Shown: one piece after another, positions 15,980 through 23,844 of the stretch
Position numbering within the stretch: position 1 is the first letter of the stretch
Layout: each line of letters opens with the position of its first letter
Source of the DNA: Fuscibacter oryzae
GTDB taxonomy: Bacteria > Pseudomonadota > Alphaproteobacteria > Rhodobacterales > Rhodobacteraceae
Assembly: GCF_016765795.1 (NCBI RefSeq)
Contig: NZ_JAESVP010000009.1
Span: 1 to 64,000 of the forward strand
Direction of reading: 5' to 3'
DNA length: 64,000 nt
The notes under the pieces: model-generated
What the model saw: the letters and a program-made list of their open reading frames with translations, nothing else
Database searches by the model: none
What the model was told of the DNA's origin: nothing
Made by a program: the position numbers and the translations under genes

Positions 15980-16004
15980 GGGCGGGCGGGCCCTGTGCCC
16001 GCCC
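15980..16004 (-). terminator. Hairpin between dapA and the EamA gene
   Basis: GGGCGGGC and GCCCGCCC form an 8-bp stem just downstream of the dapA stop. There is no good T-run, so it may only slow transcription or protect the mRNA end. Confidence 0.35.
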
Positions 16005-16025
16005 AAGAGGGTCAGATCAGATACG

Positions 16026-16898
16026 TCAGATCAGGCCCGCATGGCGCATGGCGGCCTTGATCTTGTCTTTGGTGCCATCGGTCAGGCCGACCAGCGGCAG
16101 GCGCACCTCCTCGGAACACAGGCCAAGAACCGACAGCGCATATTTCGCACCGACAAGACCCGGTTCGATAAAGATCGCTTCGTGCAGCGGCATCAGGCGG
16201 TCCTGATACCCGAGCGCAGCCGCATAATCGCCACGCAGCGTCGCCTCCTGGAACTCGGCGCACAGCTTGGGGGCCACGTTGGCGGTGACCGAGATGCAGC
16301 CCACGCCGCCATGCGCGTTGAAGCCAAGGGCGGTGGCATCCTCACCCGACAACTGGATGAAATCCGGTCCGCAAGTGATGCGCTGCTGGCTTACACGCTC
16401 GATCTTGCCTGTCGCATCCTTGACCCCGACGATACGCGGCAGCTTGGCCAGTTCGCCCATCGTGGCGGGCGTCATGTCCACCACCGAACGGCCGGGGATA
16501 TTGTAGATGATGATCGGCAGGTCGGCGGCATCGTGCAGTGCGGTGAAATGCGCGATCATCCCCGCCTGTGTGGGCTTGTTGTAATAGGGCGTCACGATCA
16601 GCGCGGCATTGGCCCCGGCCTTTTTGGCGTGCTGGATCAGGCCAACGCCCTCTGCCGTGGCATTGGAGCCTGCGCCCGCAATCACCGGCACCCGGCCCGC
16701 CGAAGCGGTGACCACGGCCTCGATCACCGCGCCATGCTCTTCATGGCTTAGCGTCGGGCTTTCGCCCGTGGTGCCCACCGGCACAAGGCCGTGGCTGCCT
16801 TGGGCGATATGCCATTCGACAAGTTTTTTCAGCGTATCAAAGTCCACAGCGCCGTTCTTGAACGGCGTGATCAGGGCTGGAAGGGATCCCTTGAACAT
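16026..16898 (-). CDS. dapA: 4-hydroxy-tetrahydrodipicolinate synthase
   Basis: This 290-residue TIM-barrel enzyme condenses pyruvate with aspartate semialdehyde in the lysine/diaminopimelate pathway. The family marks are present: GTTGES (41-46), the catalytic Tyr in IIYNIPGR (about 132) and the Schiff-base lysine K160 in VGVKDATG. Length and start ([13 protein letters not shown]) are standard. It is divergent from the lytic transglycosylase gene and near smpB, a grouping I associate with Rhodobacteraceae. Diaminopimelate supply fits the nearby wall-turnover gene. Confidence 0.95.
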   Translation of the reverse strand: MFKGSLPALITPFKNGAVDFDTLKKLVEWHIAQGSHGLVPVGTTGESPTLSHEEHGAVIEAVVTASAGRVPVIAGAGSNATAEGVGLIQHAKKAGANAALIVTPYYNKPTQAGMIAHFTALHDAADLPIIIYNIPGRSVVDMTPATMGELAKLPRIVGVKDATGKIERVSQQRITCGPDFIQLSGEDATALGFNAHGGVGCISVTANVAPKLCAEFQEATLRGDYAAALGYQDRLMPLHEAIFIEPGLVGAKYALSVLGLCSEEVRLPLVGLTDGTKDKIKAAMRHAGLI

Positions 16899-17048
16899 GA
16901 CACGCGTCTCCTTGAGATATGGGCAGACTCGCCCGGTGCAAACGTGCCATGACTAGCGGAGACGCGCGGTATTGCCAAGCGCGGTATACTGCGGAGCTAA
17001 CGGGCTTGTGGCTTGCCCGCCCCGGCCCGCTGGGGCAGGATTGTCGCC

Positions 17049-19004
17049 ATGAGCAGAACAACAAAAATCATTAGCATCCCCCTTTTGTGTCTTGCCCTGC
17101 TGACCGCCCCCCCGCCCGCCTTGGCGGATGAGCTGGGCAGCCTGAAAGACGGGTTGCAGGCGGCGGCCGGGCAAGACTGGGACCGGCTGTTGGCCGATGT
17201 GCCGTCGGCGGGCACGGTGGGCGGCGACATCCTGCGCTGGCAATGGCTGCGCGCGGGCGAGGGGCGCTTGGGCGATTACGAGGATTTTCTGTCGCGGCGG
17301 TCCTACTGGCCCGGCTTAGCGCTGCTGAAAGAAAAGGGCGAAGAGGCTGCCGCAAGGTCCACCGACCCGGCCCGTGTGATCGCCTATTTCGGCAAGACCG
17401 CGCCAAAGACCAGCAAAGGTGCCGTTGCACTTGTGCGCGCGCTGATGCAGGCGGGTCAGCCTGCACAGGCCGAGCAGACGGCGTTTGATGCCTGGGTTGG
17501 CCTGAAATTCGATGCCGGGGACGAGGCGGCGCTGATCGCGCTGCAAGGCGATGCCCTGTCGGTCGCGCATGAGGCGCGGCTGGACAACATTCTGTGGGAT
17601 GGGGGCCGTCTGGCCGAGGCGCAGCGCATGCTGCCCCGCGTTGGCCCCGATTTCCGCGCGCTGGCGGCGGCGCGGATTGCGCTGGAACAGGGAGCCGACG
17701 GCGTGAACGGGCTGATCGCCAAGGTTCCCGCCCCGATGCAGACCGATGCCGGTCTGGCCTATGACCGTTTCATCTGGCGGATGAAGCGCGACATGTATGA
17801 CGGCGCGGCAGAGCTGATCGTTCAGCGCAGCGACAGCGCCCAGCACCTTGGCCGCCCCGATGCCTGGGCCGAGCGTCGGGCGCTGCTGGCGCGCAAGATG
17901 ATGCGGGATGGCGCGCCCAAGACCGCCTACAAGATCGCCTCGCGCCATGATCTGACCAGCGGGCAGGATTATGCGGATCTGGAGTTCCTTTCGGGCTTCA
18001 TCGCGCTGCGCAAGCTGAACGATCCGGCCCGCGCGCTGAAACATTTCGACCGGCTGAAGGCGGCGGTCGGCACCCCGATCAGCCTGTCACGCGCCGATTA
18101 CTGGCGGGCCCGCGCGCTGGAGGCGGCGGGTGATGCGGCGGGCGCCAAGGCGGCCTATCGCGCGGCGGCGCAATATCAGACGGCCTATTACGGTCTTTTG
18201 GCAGCGGAACGGCTGGGCCAAAGCCTTGACCCCGCGCTGATCGATGTCGGCACGGCAGGGCCGGGCTGGAAATCGGCTGGGTTCGCCGGGTCTTCGGTTC
18301 TGGCCGCGGGGCGGATGCTGGATCAGGCGGGCGACCGCACCACGGCAAAGCGGTTCTTTCTGCAACTGGCCGAGGGGCTGGATGCGACCGGCCTGCAACA
18401 ACTGGCCGATCTGGCCCTGCGGCTGGAGGAACCCCACATCGCCCTGCTGATCGCCAAGCAGGCGGCGGAGCGCGGTATCATCCTGCCCCGCGCCTATTTT
18501 CCGGTGCCAGAAATGGTGCCCGGCGAATTGCCGGTCAGCCGGGCGCTGGCACTCGCAATCTCTCGGCGTGAAAGCGAGTTTGATCCCGGCGCGCAAAGCA
18601 AGGTGGGCGCGCGCGGCTTGATGCAGGTAATGCCCGAAACCGCCAATCGGGTGGCGGGCACGCTGGGGCTGGACCATACCAACGCAAGGCTGACCACCGA
18701 CCCGGCCTATAACGTCACCATCGGCTCGGCCTATCTGGCCAAGATGGTCGAGGAATTTGGTCCCTCGGTTGCGCTGATCGCCTCTGGCTATAACGCCGGG
18801 CCGGGGCGGCCGCGCAAATGGATGGCCGAGTTCGGCGACCCAAGGATGCCGCAGGTCGACGTGGTCGATTGGGTGGAAACCATCCCCTTTGCCGAAACCC
18901 GCACCTATGTGATGCGGGTGGCCGAGGGGGTGGTGATCTATCGCCAGCGGCTGAAAGGCGTGGCCAGCCCGGTGCGGATCACGGCAGAGCTGAAGGGCGG
19001 CTAG
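17049..19004 (+). CDS. Periplasmic lytic transglycosylase (Slt70-like)
   Basis: This 651-residue protein has a signal peptide (IISIPLLCLALLTAPPPALA), a long helical superhelix (about 40-470) and a C-terminal SLT domain. The catalytic Glu is E508 in SRRESEFDPGAQSKVGARGL, followed by MQVMPETA and the GYNAGPGR segment. It cleaves glycan strands to 1,6-anhydromuropeptides in the periplasm. The start at 17049 gives the compact signal peptide; an earlier ATG at 17013 would add a charged leader. Its 3' end overlaps the EamA gene by 26 bp in opposite orientation. Confidence 0.92.
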   Translation: MSRTTKIISIPLLCLALLTAPPPALADELGSLKDGLQAAAGQDWDRLLADVPSAGTVGGDILRWQWLRAGEGRLGDYEDFLSRRSYWPGLALLKEKGEEAAARSTDPARVIAYFGKTAPKTSKGAVALVRALMQAGQPAQAEQTAFDAWVGLKFDAGDEAALIALQGDALSVAHEARLDNILWDGGRLAEAQRMLPRVGPDFRALAAARIALEQGADGVNGLIAKVPAPMQTDAGLAYDRFIWRMKRDMYDGAAELIVQRSDSAQHLGRPDAWAERRALLARKMMRDGAPKTAYKIASRHDLTSGQDYADLEFLSGFIALRKLNDPARALKHFDRLKAAVGTPISLSRADYWRARALEAAGDAAGAKAAYRAAAQYQTAYYGLLAAERLGQSLDPALIDVGTAGPGWKSAGFAGSSVLAAGRMLDQAGDRTTAKRFFLQLAEGLDATGLQQLADLALRLEEPHIALLIAKQAAERGIILPRAYFPVPEMVPGELPVSRALALAISRRESEFDPGAQSKVGARGLMQVMPETANRVAGTLGLDHTNARLTTDPAYNVTIGSAYLAKMVEEFGPSVALIASGYNAGPGRPRKWMAEFGDPRMPQVDVVDWVETIPFAETRTYVMRVAEGVVIYRQRLKGVASPVRITAELKGG

Positions 19005-19875
19005 ACTGACGTGCACGGACCTGCTCGCGCCACAGTGTGAACACCCCTGCCGCTGTAACGATCACCGCCCCCAGCGCCACGTTCGGCCGCAGGGTTTCAT
19101 CGAACAGCAGGAAACCAAGCGCCGCGATCCAGACCAGTTGCAGATAGGCAAAGGGCTGCACGGCGCTGGCTTCGGCCACATCATAGGCCTTGATCAGCAA
19201 CCCGTGCCCCACAATCGCAGTGATGCACAGGGTGCCCATCCACATCCAGTCGGTCGGCGTCATCCATGTCCAATGCGCCAGACCAAAGGGCGTCATGCCG
19301 ATGGCGCCGACCACCCCTGTCCAGAAAAAGCTGACCGAAGCCGCGTCTCGCCGCGCAACATAGCGCGTCAACAAGCCATAAAGCGCGAACAACAGGGCCG
19401 AGGCAAAAGGCAGCAGCGCCCAGACCGAAAACACGCCCGAACCGGGTTGCAGGATGATCAACACGCCGATGAAACCAATACCAATGGCGGTCCAGCGCCG
19501 CCACCCAACCTTTTCGCCCAAGACAGGGCCGGACAAGGCCGCGACCAGCAACGGATAGGCGGTGAACACCGCATGACTTTCAATCAGGCCCAGCCGTGTG
19601 AAAGCCACGACCATCACGCAGATCTCAAACACAAGTATCAGGCCGCGCGCGATCTGGATGAAGGGATGGCGGGTGCGCACAGCCTGACGAATGCCACCAC
19701 CGCTGCGCATTGCTAGGATAGAGACAAAGATGGCGAAGGCCCAAAAGCGGACCATCACCACCATCATGACATTGTAATTCTCGGCCAGATGGCGGGAAAT
19801 CCCGTCCTGCACGGCAAAGACCAGGGTGGTCAGCACCATCAGGATGATGCCAAGGCGGGTATTCTGTTCAGCCAT
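18979..19875 (-). CDS. EamA-family (DMT) permease, tandem copy A
   Basis: This 298-residue protein has two five-helix EamA repeats (VLGEKVGWRRWTAIGIGFIGVLII; LLFDETLRPNVALGAVIVTAAG). It is closely similar throughout to its upstream neighbour (QDGISRHLAENYNVMMVVMVRFW against QDGFSRHLAGTYNTLMVVML), so the pair arose by tandem duplication. It overlaps that gene by 8 bp, and the two lie in one minus-strand operon behind mnmD. Substrate unknown. The C-terminal tail is short and basic (REQVRARQSSRPS). Confidence 0.85.
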   Translation of the reverse strand: MAEQNTRLGIILMVLTTLVFAVQDGISRHLAENYNVMMVVMVRFWAFAIFVSILAMRSGGGIRQAVRTRHPFIQIARGLILVFEICVMVVAFTRLGLIESHAVFTAYPLLVAALSGPVLGEKVGWRRWTAIGIGFIGVLIILQPGSGVFSVWALLPFASALLFALYGLLTRYVARRDAASVSFFWTGVVGAIGMTPFGLAHWTWMTPTDWMWMGTLCITAIVGHGLLIKAYDVAEASAVQPFAYLQLVWIAALGFLLFDETLRPNVALGAVIVTAAGVFTLWREQVRARQSSRPSALP

Positions 19876-20737
19876 TGGCCGGTTTCCTTTCCGAAATCAG
19901 GGCAAACAGCCCCGAAGCCACCACGATGGCCGCGCCAAGCGCCACAGCAGGGGCAAGATGTTCGCCGAACACCACAAGCGCGATGATCGAGGCAAAGACG
20001 ATATGCATATAGGCAAAGGGCTGCACCGCGCTGGCCTCTGCCGCCTCATAGGTTTTCAGCATCAGCCAGTTAGAGGCGACAGCCGCCGCCGCATAACCGG
20101 CGATAAGCAGCCAGTCAAAACGTGCCACCGGCTGCCAATTCGGCAGGCCAAGGAAGGTGATCAGGAAGGCCCCGATGATCGCAGGCCAGAAGAAATTGGG
20201 GAACATCCGCTCGGCCCGCGCGCCAAGCCGGGTCAGCACACTGTAGATGGCGAACAGGATGGCCGAAATCATCGGCAAAAGCGCGGGCCAGGAAAACACC
20301 CCGCCCCCCGGTCGCAGGATGACCAGAACCCCCAACAATCCCACTCCTACCGCCACCCAGCGGCGCGGTGTGATCCGCTCTCCCAGAACAGGGCCGGACA
20401 GCGCAACCACCAACAGCGGGCAAATGGCAAAGACCGCATGGCTTTCGATCAGGCCGATCAGCGTATAACCCCAGACGATGATGGCGATTTCCGCCACCAA
20501 GAGTGCGCCCCGCACCACATGCATCGGCATATGGTCGCTGCGCACCGCCGCGCGGAACCCTTCGGGCCGCCGCAGCGCAAGAACCAGAACAAAGGCCGCA
20601 AAGACCCAATAGCGCAGCATCACCACCATCAGCGTGTTGTAGGTGCCCGCCAGATGGCGCGAAAACCCGTCCTGACAGGCAAAGGCAAAGACGGTGGCAA
20701 CCATCAGCCAGATGCCCCGGCGGTTGTTCGGGGTCAT
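19868..20737 (-). CDS. EamA-family (DMT) permease, tandem copy B
   Basis: This 289-residue protein is the upstream partner of the permease pair, with the same two EamA repeats (VLGERITPRRWVAVGVGLLGVLVI; ALVVFGEHLAPAVALGAAIVVASG). The ATG overlaps the mnmD stop by four bases (ATGA), so it is translationally coupled. The opening MTPNNRRG resembles the MTPNQRG of the more distant copy at 15100-15963. A family of three in 6 kb suggests gene amplification with possible specialization; the transported compounds cannot be read from the sequence. Confidence 0.85.
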   Translation of the reverse strand: MTPNNRRGIWLMVATVFAFACQDGFSRHLAGTYNTLMVVMLRYWVFAAFVLVLALRRPEGFRAAVRSDHMPMHVVRGALLVAEIAIIVWGYTLIGLIESHAVFAICPLLVVALSGPVLGERITPRRWVAVGVGLLGVLVILRPGGGVFSWPALLPMISAILFAIYSVLTRLGARAERMFPNFFWPAIIGAFLITFLGLPNWQPVARFDWLLIAGYAAAAVASNWLMLKTYEAAEASAVQPFAYMHIVFASIIALVVFGEHLAPAVALGAAIVVASGLFALISERKPANG

Positions 20738-21402
20738 GCGCGCACTCCGGCAGACATATGGCGCTTGGTGCCGAAACCCGGTTGGCGCTCGACCGCAAAG
20801 CCCGCCGCCGCCAGCGTCCGGCGCACATGGCCTGCGGCGGTATAGGTGGCAAAGCTGCCGCCCGGCGTCGTGTGGCGGGCCACCTCGTCCAGCAGGGTGT
20901 CGCTCCACAATTCGGGGTTCTTGGCGGGCGAAAACCCATCCAGATACCAGGCATCCGCGCGACCCTGCCACGCGGGCAAGGTTGCGCGGGCATCCCCGAT
21001 GATCACCTCAACCGCAATGCCGCCAAGGGCAAAGCTGCGCCGCCCCGCGGCCCATGCGGCCAGAAAGGGGGCTGCCACCGCCTCCGCCTCGGGAAAGGCG
21101 GTCAGGGCGCGGGCGATTTCCTCGGCGGTCAGGGGGAATGCCTCAAAGCTGGTGTAGCTTATGCGTAATCCGGGCGGCATCGAGACCAGCGTTGCCAGCA
21201 GGTTCAACCCGGTGCCAAAGCCCAGCTCGGCAATCTGGAACCCGTCGCAGAACCGGCCCGGCAATCCATTTCCGGCCAGAAACACATGCCGCGTCTCGGC
21301 CAGCCCGTTGGCGATGGAAAAATATGGGTCGTCAAAGCGGCGCGAGACGGGAATGACGCCCTCGCGCCAATCCAACCCACCGCCCTGTTCGTCGCCGGTC
21401 AT
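20734..21402 (-). CDS. mnmD: tRNA (mnm5s2U34) methyltransferase MnmD
   Basis: This 222-residue protein has the DUF752-type Rossmann methyltransferase layout: PYFSIANGLAETRHVFLAG (substrate side), the SAM loop AELGFGTGLNLLA and DAWYLDGFSPAKNPELW. It matches the N-terminal half of the bifunctional E. coli MnmC, which methylates nm5U34 in tRNA anticodons for Lys, Glu and Gln. The FAD half is encoded by the adjacent divergent gene instead of being fused. The MTGDEQGG start gives the standard size; the frame stays open upstream only antisense to the FAD gene. Confidence 0.88.
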   Translation of the reverse strand: MTGDEQGGGLDWREGVIPVSRRFDDPYFSIANGLAETRHVFLAGNGLPGRFCDGFQIAELGFGTGLNLLATLVSMPPGLRISYTSFEAFPLTAEEIARALTAFPEAEAVAAPFLAAWAAGRRSFALGGIAVEVIIGDARATLPAWQGRADAWYLDGFSPAKNPELWSDTLLDEVARHTTPGGSFATYTAAGHVRRTLAAAGFAVERQPGFGTKRHMSAGVRA

Positions 21403-21449
21403 TTCGCCTATCCCTGATCGCGCGCGGACCATGGGGAAGGCAGCAGGGA

Positions 21450-22478
21450 ATGGCAAGGGTCGATCTGACGGTGCGCGGCGGCGGAGTTTTCGGCCTGACC
21501 GTAGCATTCGAGGCCGCCCGACGCGGCGCAAAGGTACGCCTGATCGAAACGGCGCAGATCGGCGCGGGGTCATCGGGTGGCCTTGTTGGCGCCCTGTCGC
21601 CGCATGTGCCGGAAAACTGGAACGAAAAGAAGCAGTTCCAACTGGAAAGCCTAGTGATGGCGAGTGATTTCTGGGGCGCGGTGCAGGAAACCTCTGGCCT
21701 GCCGACCGGCTTTGGCCGGGTTGGTCGCCTGCAACCCTTGGCCGATGACCGGGCCGCCACCCTGGCCCGTGCACGGGGCGAAAATGCCGCGCGGTTGTGG
21801 CAGGGCATGGCCCTTTGGCAGGTGATCTCTGCCACCGGCAGCCCTTGGGAACCCGCCAGCCCTTCGGGCCTGCTGATCCACGACACACTATCCGCCCGGC
21901 TGCACCCGCGCATGGCCGCAACCGCACTTGTTGCCGCGATCCGGCAGTTGGGCGGCGAGGTCGTCATTGGCAATGCACTGGACGAGGGCGCGGTGATCTG
22001 GGCCGCGGGCCTTGCCGGGCTGCACGCGCTGACCCATGATCTTGGCCGCCCCGCAGGCGACGGCGTGAAAGGTCAGGCCCTGTTGCTGCGCCACAACGCG
22101 CAGGACTTGCCACAGCTTTATGTGGACAGCCTGCACATCATCCCCCATGCCGATGGCACGGTTGCCATCGGCTCGACCAGCGAAAATCTCTGGACCGACG
22201 CCACCGCCACCGACGCACGACTGGAGGAGATCTTGGCCCGCGCCCGCGCCGCCCTGCCCTGCCTGCAAGATGCACCTGTGCTGGAACGCTGGGCCGGGGT
22301 GCGCCCGCGCGCAAAATCAAAGGCCCCGATCCTTGGCCAATGGCCCGGCAAGCCCGGCCATTTCGTCGCCAATGGCGGCTTCAAGATCGGCTTTGGCATG
22401 GCGCCCAAGGTCGCGCAGGTGATGGCCGATCTGGTGCTGAACGGCAAAGACGCAATTCCCGAAGGATTCCGCCTCTGA
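21450..22478 (+). CDS. FAD-dependent oxidoreductase (MnmC C-terminal domain-like)
   Basis: This 342-residue protein is a DAO-family flavoenzyme: the dinucleotide fold VRGGGVFGLTVAFEAARRG at the N terminus and the C-terminal VGFGMAPKVAQVMADLVL type motif with NGGFKIGFG. It lies 47 bp from and divergent to mnmD, and its size fits the FAD half of bifunctional MnmC (which oxidizes cmnm5 to nm5 on tRNA U34). The assignment to that role rests on this neighbourhood and fold; a general D-amino-acid-oxidase-like enzyme is the alternative. Confidence 0.7.
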   Translation: MARVDLTVRGGGVFGLTVAFEAARRGAKVRLIETAQIGAGSSGGLVGALSPHVPENWNEKKQFQLESLVMASDFWGAVQETSGLPTGFGRVGRLQPLADDRAATLARARGENAARLWQGMALWQVISATGSPWEPASPSGLLIHDTLSARLHPRMAATALVAAIRQLGGEVVIGNALDEGAVIWAAGLAGLHALTHDLGRPAGDGVKGQALLLRHNAQDLPQLYVDSLHIIPHADGTVAIGSTSENLWTDATATDARLEEILARARAALPCLQDAPVLERWAGVRPRAKSKAPILGQWPGKPGHFVANGGFKIGFGMAPKVAQVMADLVLNGKDAIPEGFRL

Positions 22479-22539
22479 CGCCACTCACATTGCATAAATA
22501 TCCTCTGGGGTTCCGGCGAGCGAAGCGCGCCCAGCGGCG

Positions 22540-23631
22540 TCAACCCGCGCCGCCCTTGCCCCAATCCGCCCCCTGCATCTCGCGCAATCGGCTGGCGGTG
22601 CGTTCAAATTCAAAACTGCCCTCGCCTTCGATATACAGCCGTTCCGGCTCATCTGCGGCGGAACAGATCAGCCGCACATGGCCTTCGTACAAAGCGTCAA
22701 TCAGGGTGACGAACCGCTTGGCCTCGTTGAAGTTTGACGACGACAACTGCGGCACGTCCTCAAGAATCAGCACCCGCACCGCCTGCGCGATGGCAAGGTA
22801 ATCGCCGGGCCCAAGCGGACGGGCGCACAGTTCCCAGAAACTTGCCCGGCCCACGCCATTGGCAAAGCGCGGCAGTTCCACCTCGCGCCCATTCACCGGC
22901 AGGCGTAGGGGCGCACCCTTGTCGCCCCCGGTCAGGTCTGACCAGATCGCCTCGATCAGCCCACGCGCCTTACCTGCGGGGTGGAAATAGACCTGCGCGC
23001 CTGCCAGACGGTGCTGGCGGTAATCATTGGGGCTTTCCAGCTCCACCACCACCAGCCGGTCGCGCAGAATGTCGATAAAGGGCAGGAACAGCGCCCGGTT
23101 CAGGCCGTTCTTGTAAAGATCTTCCGGCGGGCGGTTCGAGGTGGTGACAATCACCACCCCCGCCGCCAGCAGCTTTTCAAACAGCCGCCCGACAATCATC
23201 GCATCGGTGATGTCGGTAATCTGCATCTCGTCAAAGGCCAGCAAGCGCACCTCACGCGCGATGGCCTCGGCCACCGGGGCCAGGGCATCTTCAACCCCGG
23301 TCTTGCGCGCCTCGTGAAGGGCGTGCTGGATCTCTTGCATGAAGGCGTGAAAATGCACCCGGCGCTTGGCGGTGATCGCCGTGGCCTCGCAGAACAGATC
23401 CATCAGCATGGATTTGCCGCGCCCGACCCCGCCCCACAGGTACAGCCCCTTGGGCGGCACCACGGGGCGCGCGAACAGCCCGGCAAACAGCCCCGTCCGC
23501 CGCCCGGCATTGGTTTCCAGCCACAGCCGCAGGTCTTCCAGCGCGGGCAAAACCGCCTGCTGGGCCGGATCAGGATGGAGAGTGCCCACTGCGATGCGGG
23601 CCTGGTAAAGCTCGGTCAGGGTTTGTCGCAT
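22540..23631 (-). CDS. zapE: Cell division protein ZapE (AFG1-family ATPase)
   Basis: This 363-residue protein has the AFG1/ZapE organization: Walker A GGVGRGKSM (67-75), Walker B-like LLAFDEMQITDI and TSNRPPEDLY. ZapE in E. coli joins the division ring under stress; the eukaryotic AFG1 relatives handle mitochondrial proteins. No signal peptide or membrane span is visible. It is divergent from the autotransporter gene, with the 38-nt hairpin in between. Confidence 0.93.
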   Translation of the reverse strand: MRQTLTELYQARIAVGTLHPDPAQQAVLPALEDLRLWLETNAGRRTGLFAGLFARPVVPPKGLYLWGGVGRGKSMLMDLFCEATAITAKRRVHFHAFMQEIQHALHEARKTGVEDALAPVAEAIAREVRLLAFDEMQITDITDAMIVGRLFEKLLAAGVVIVTTSNRPPEDLYKNGLNRALFLPFIDILRDRLVVVELESPNDYRQHRLAGAQVYFHPAGKARGLIEAIWSDLTGGDKGAPLRLPVNGREVELPRFANGVGRASFWELCARPLGPGDYLAIAQAVRVLILEDVPQLSSSNFNEAKRFVTLIDALYEGHVRLICSAADEPERLYIEGEGSFEFERTASRLREMQGADWGKGGAG

Positions 23632-23675
23632 CGGGCAAACCTAGCTTGCCGCGCCGCAGAACGAAAGGTGCCGTT

Positions 23676-23713
23676 GCAGGCTTACAGGGCAGGATATTGC
23701 CCTCCAAGCCTGC
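23676..23713. repeat. Two-tier 38-nt inverted repeat
   Basis: GCAGGCTT pairs with AAGCCTGC (outer 8 bp), and inside it GGGCA pairs with TGCCC (inner 5 bp), with equal 3-base bulges (ACA and TCC) and a GGATAT loop. It lies between the divergent zapE and autotransporter starts. There is no T-run, so it is not an intrinsic terminator. Confidence 0.6.
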
Positions 23714-23844
23714 CCGTGTCGCAAAAGCGTGCGGTCTTTGCCCTAATCAAGCCAAATCACAAATAAATTGATTGCGTCGCGGGTCGCCCGTAACGTGTGG
23801 CCTATCCCTTGCTTTCACCCTGCCGCGCGTCAGGAAAAATTCAA

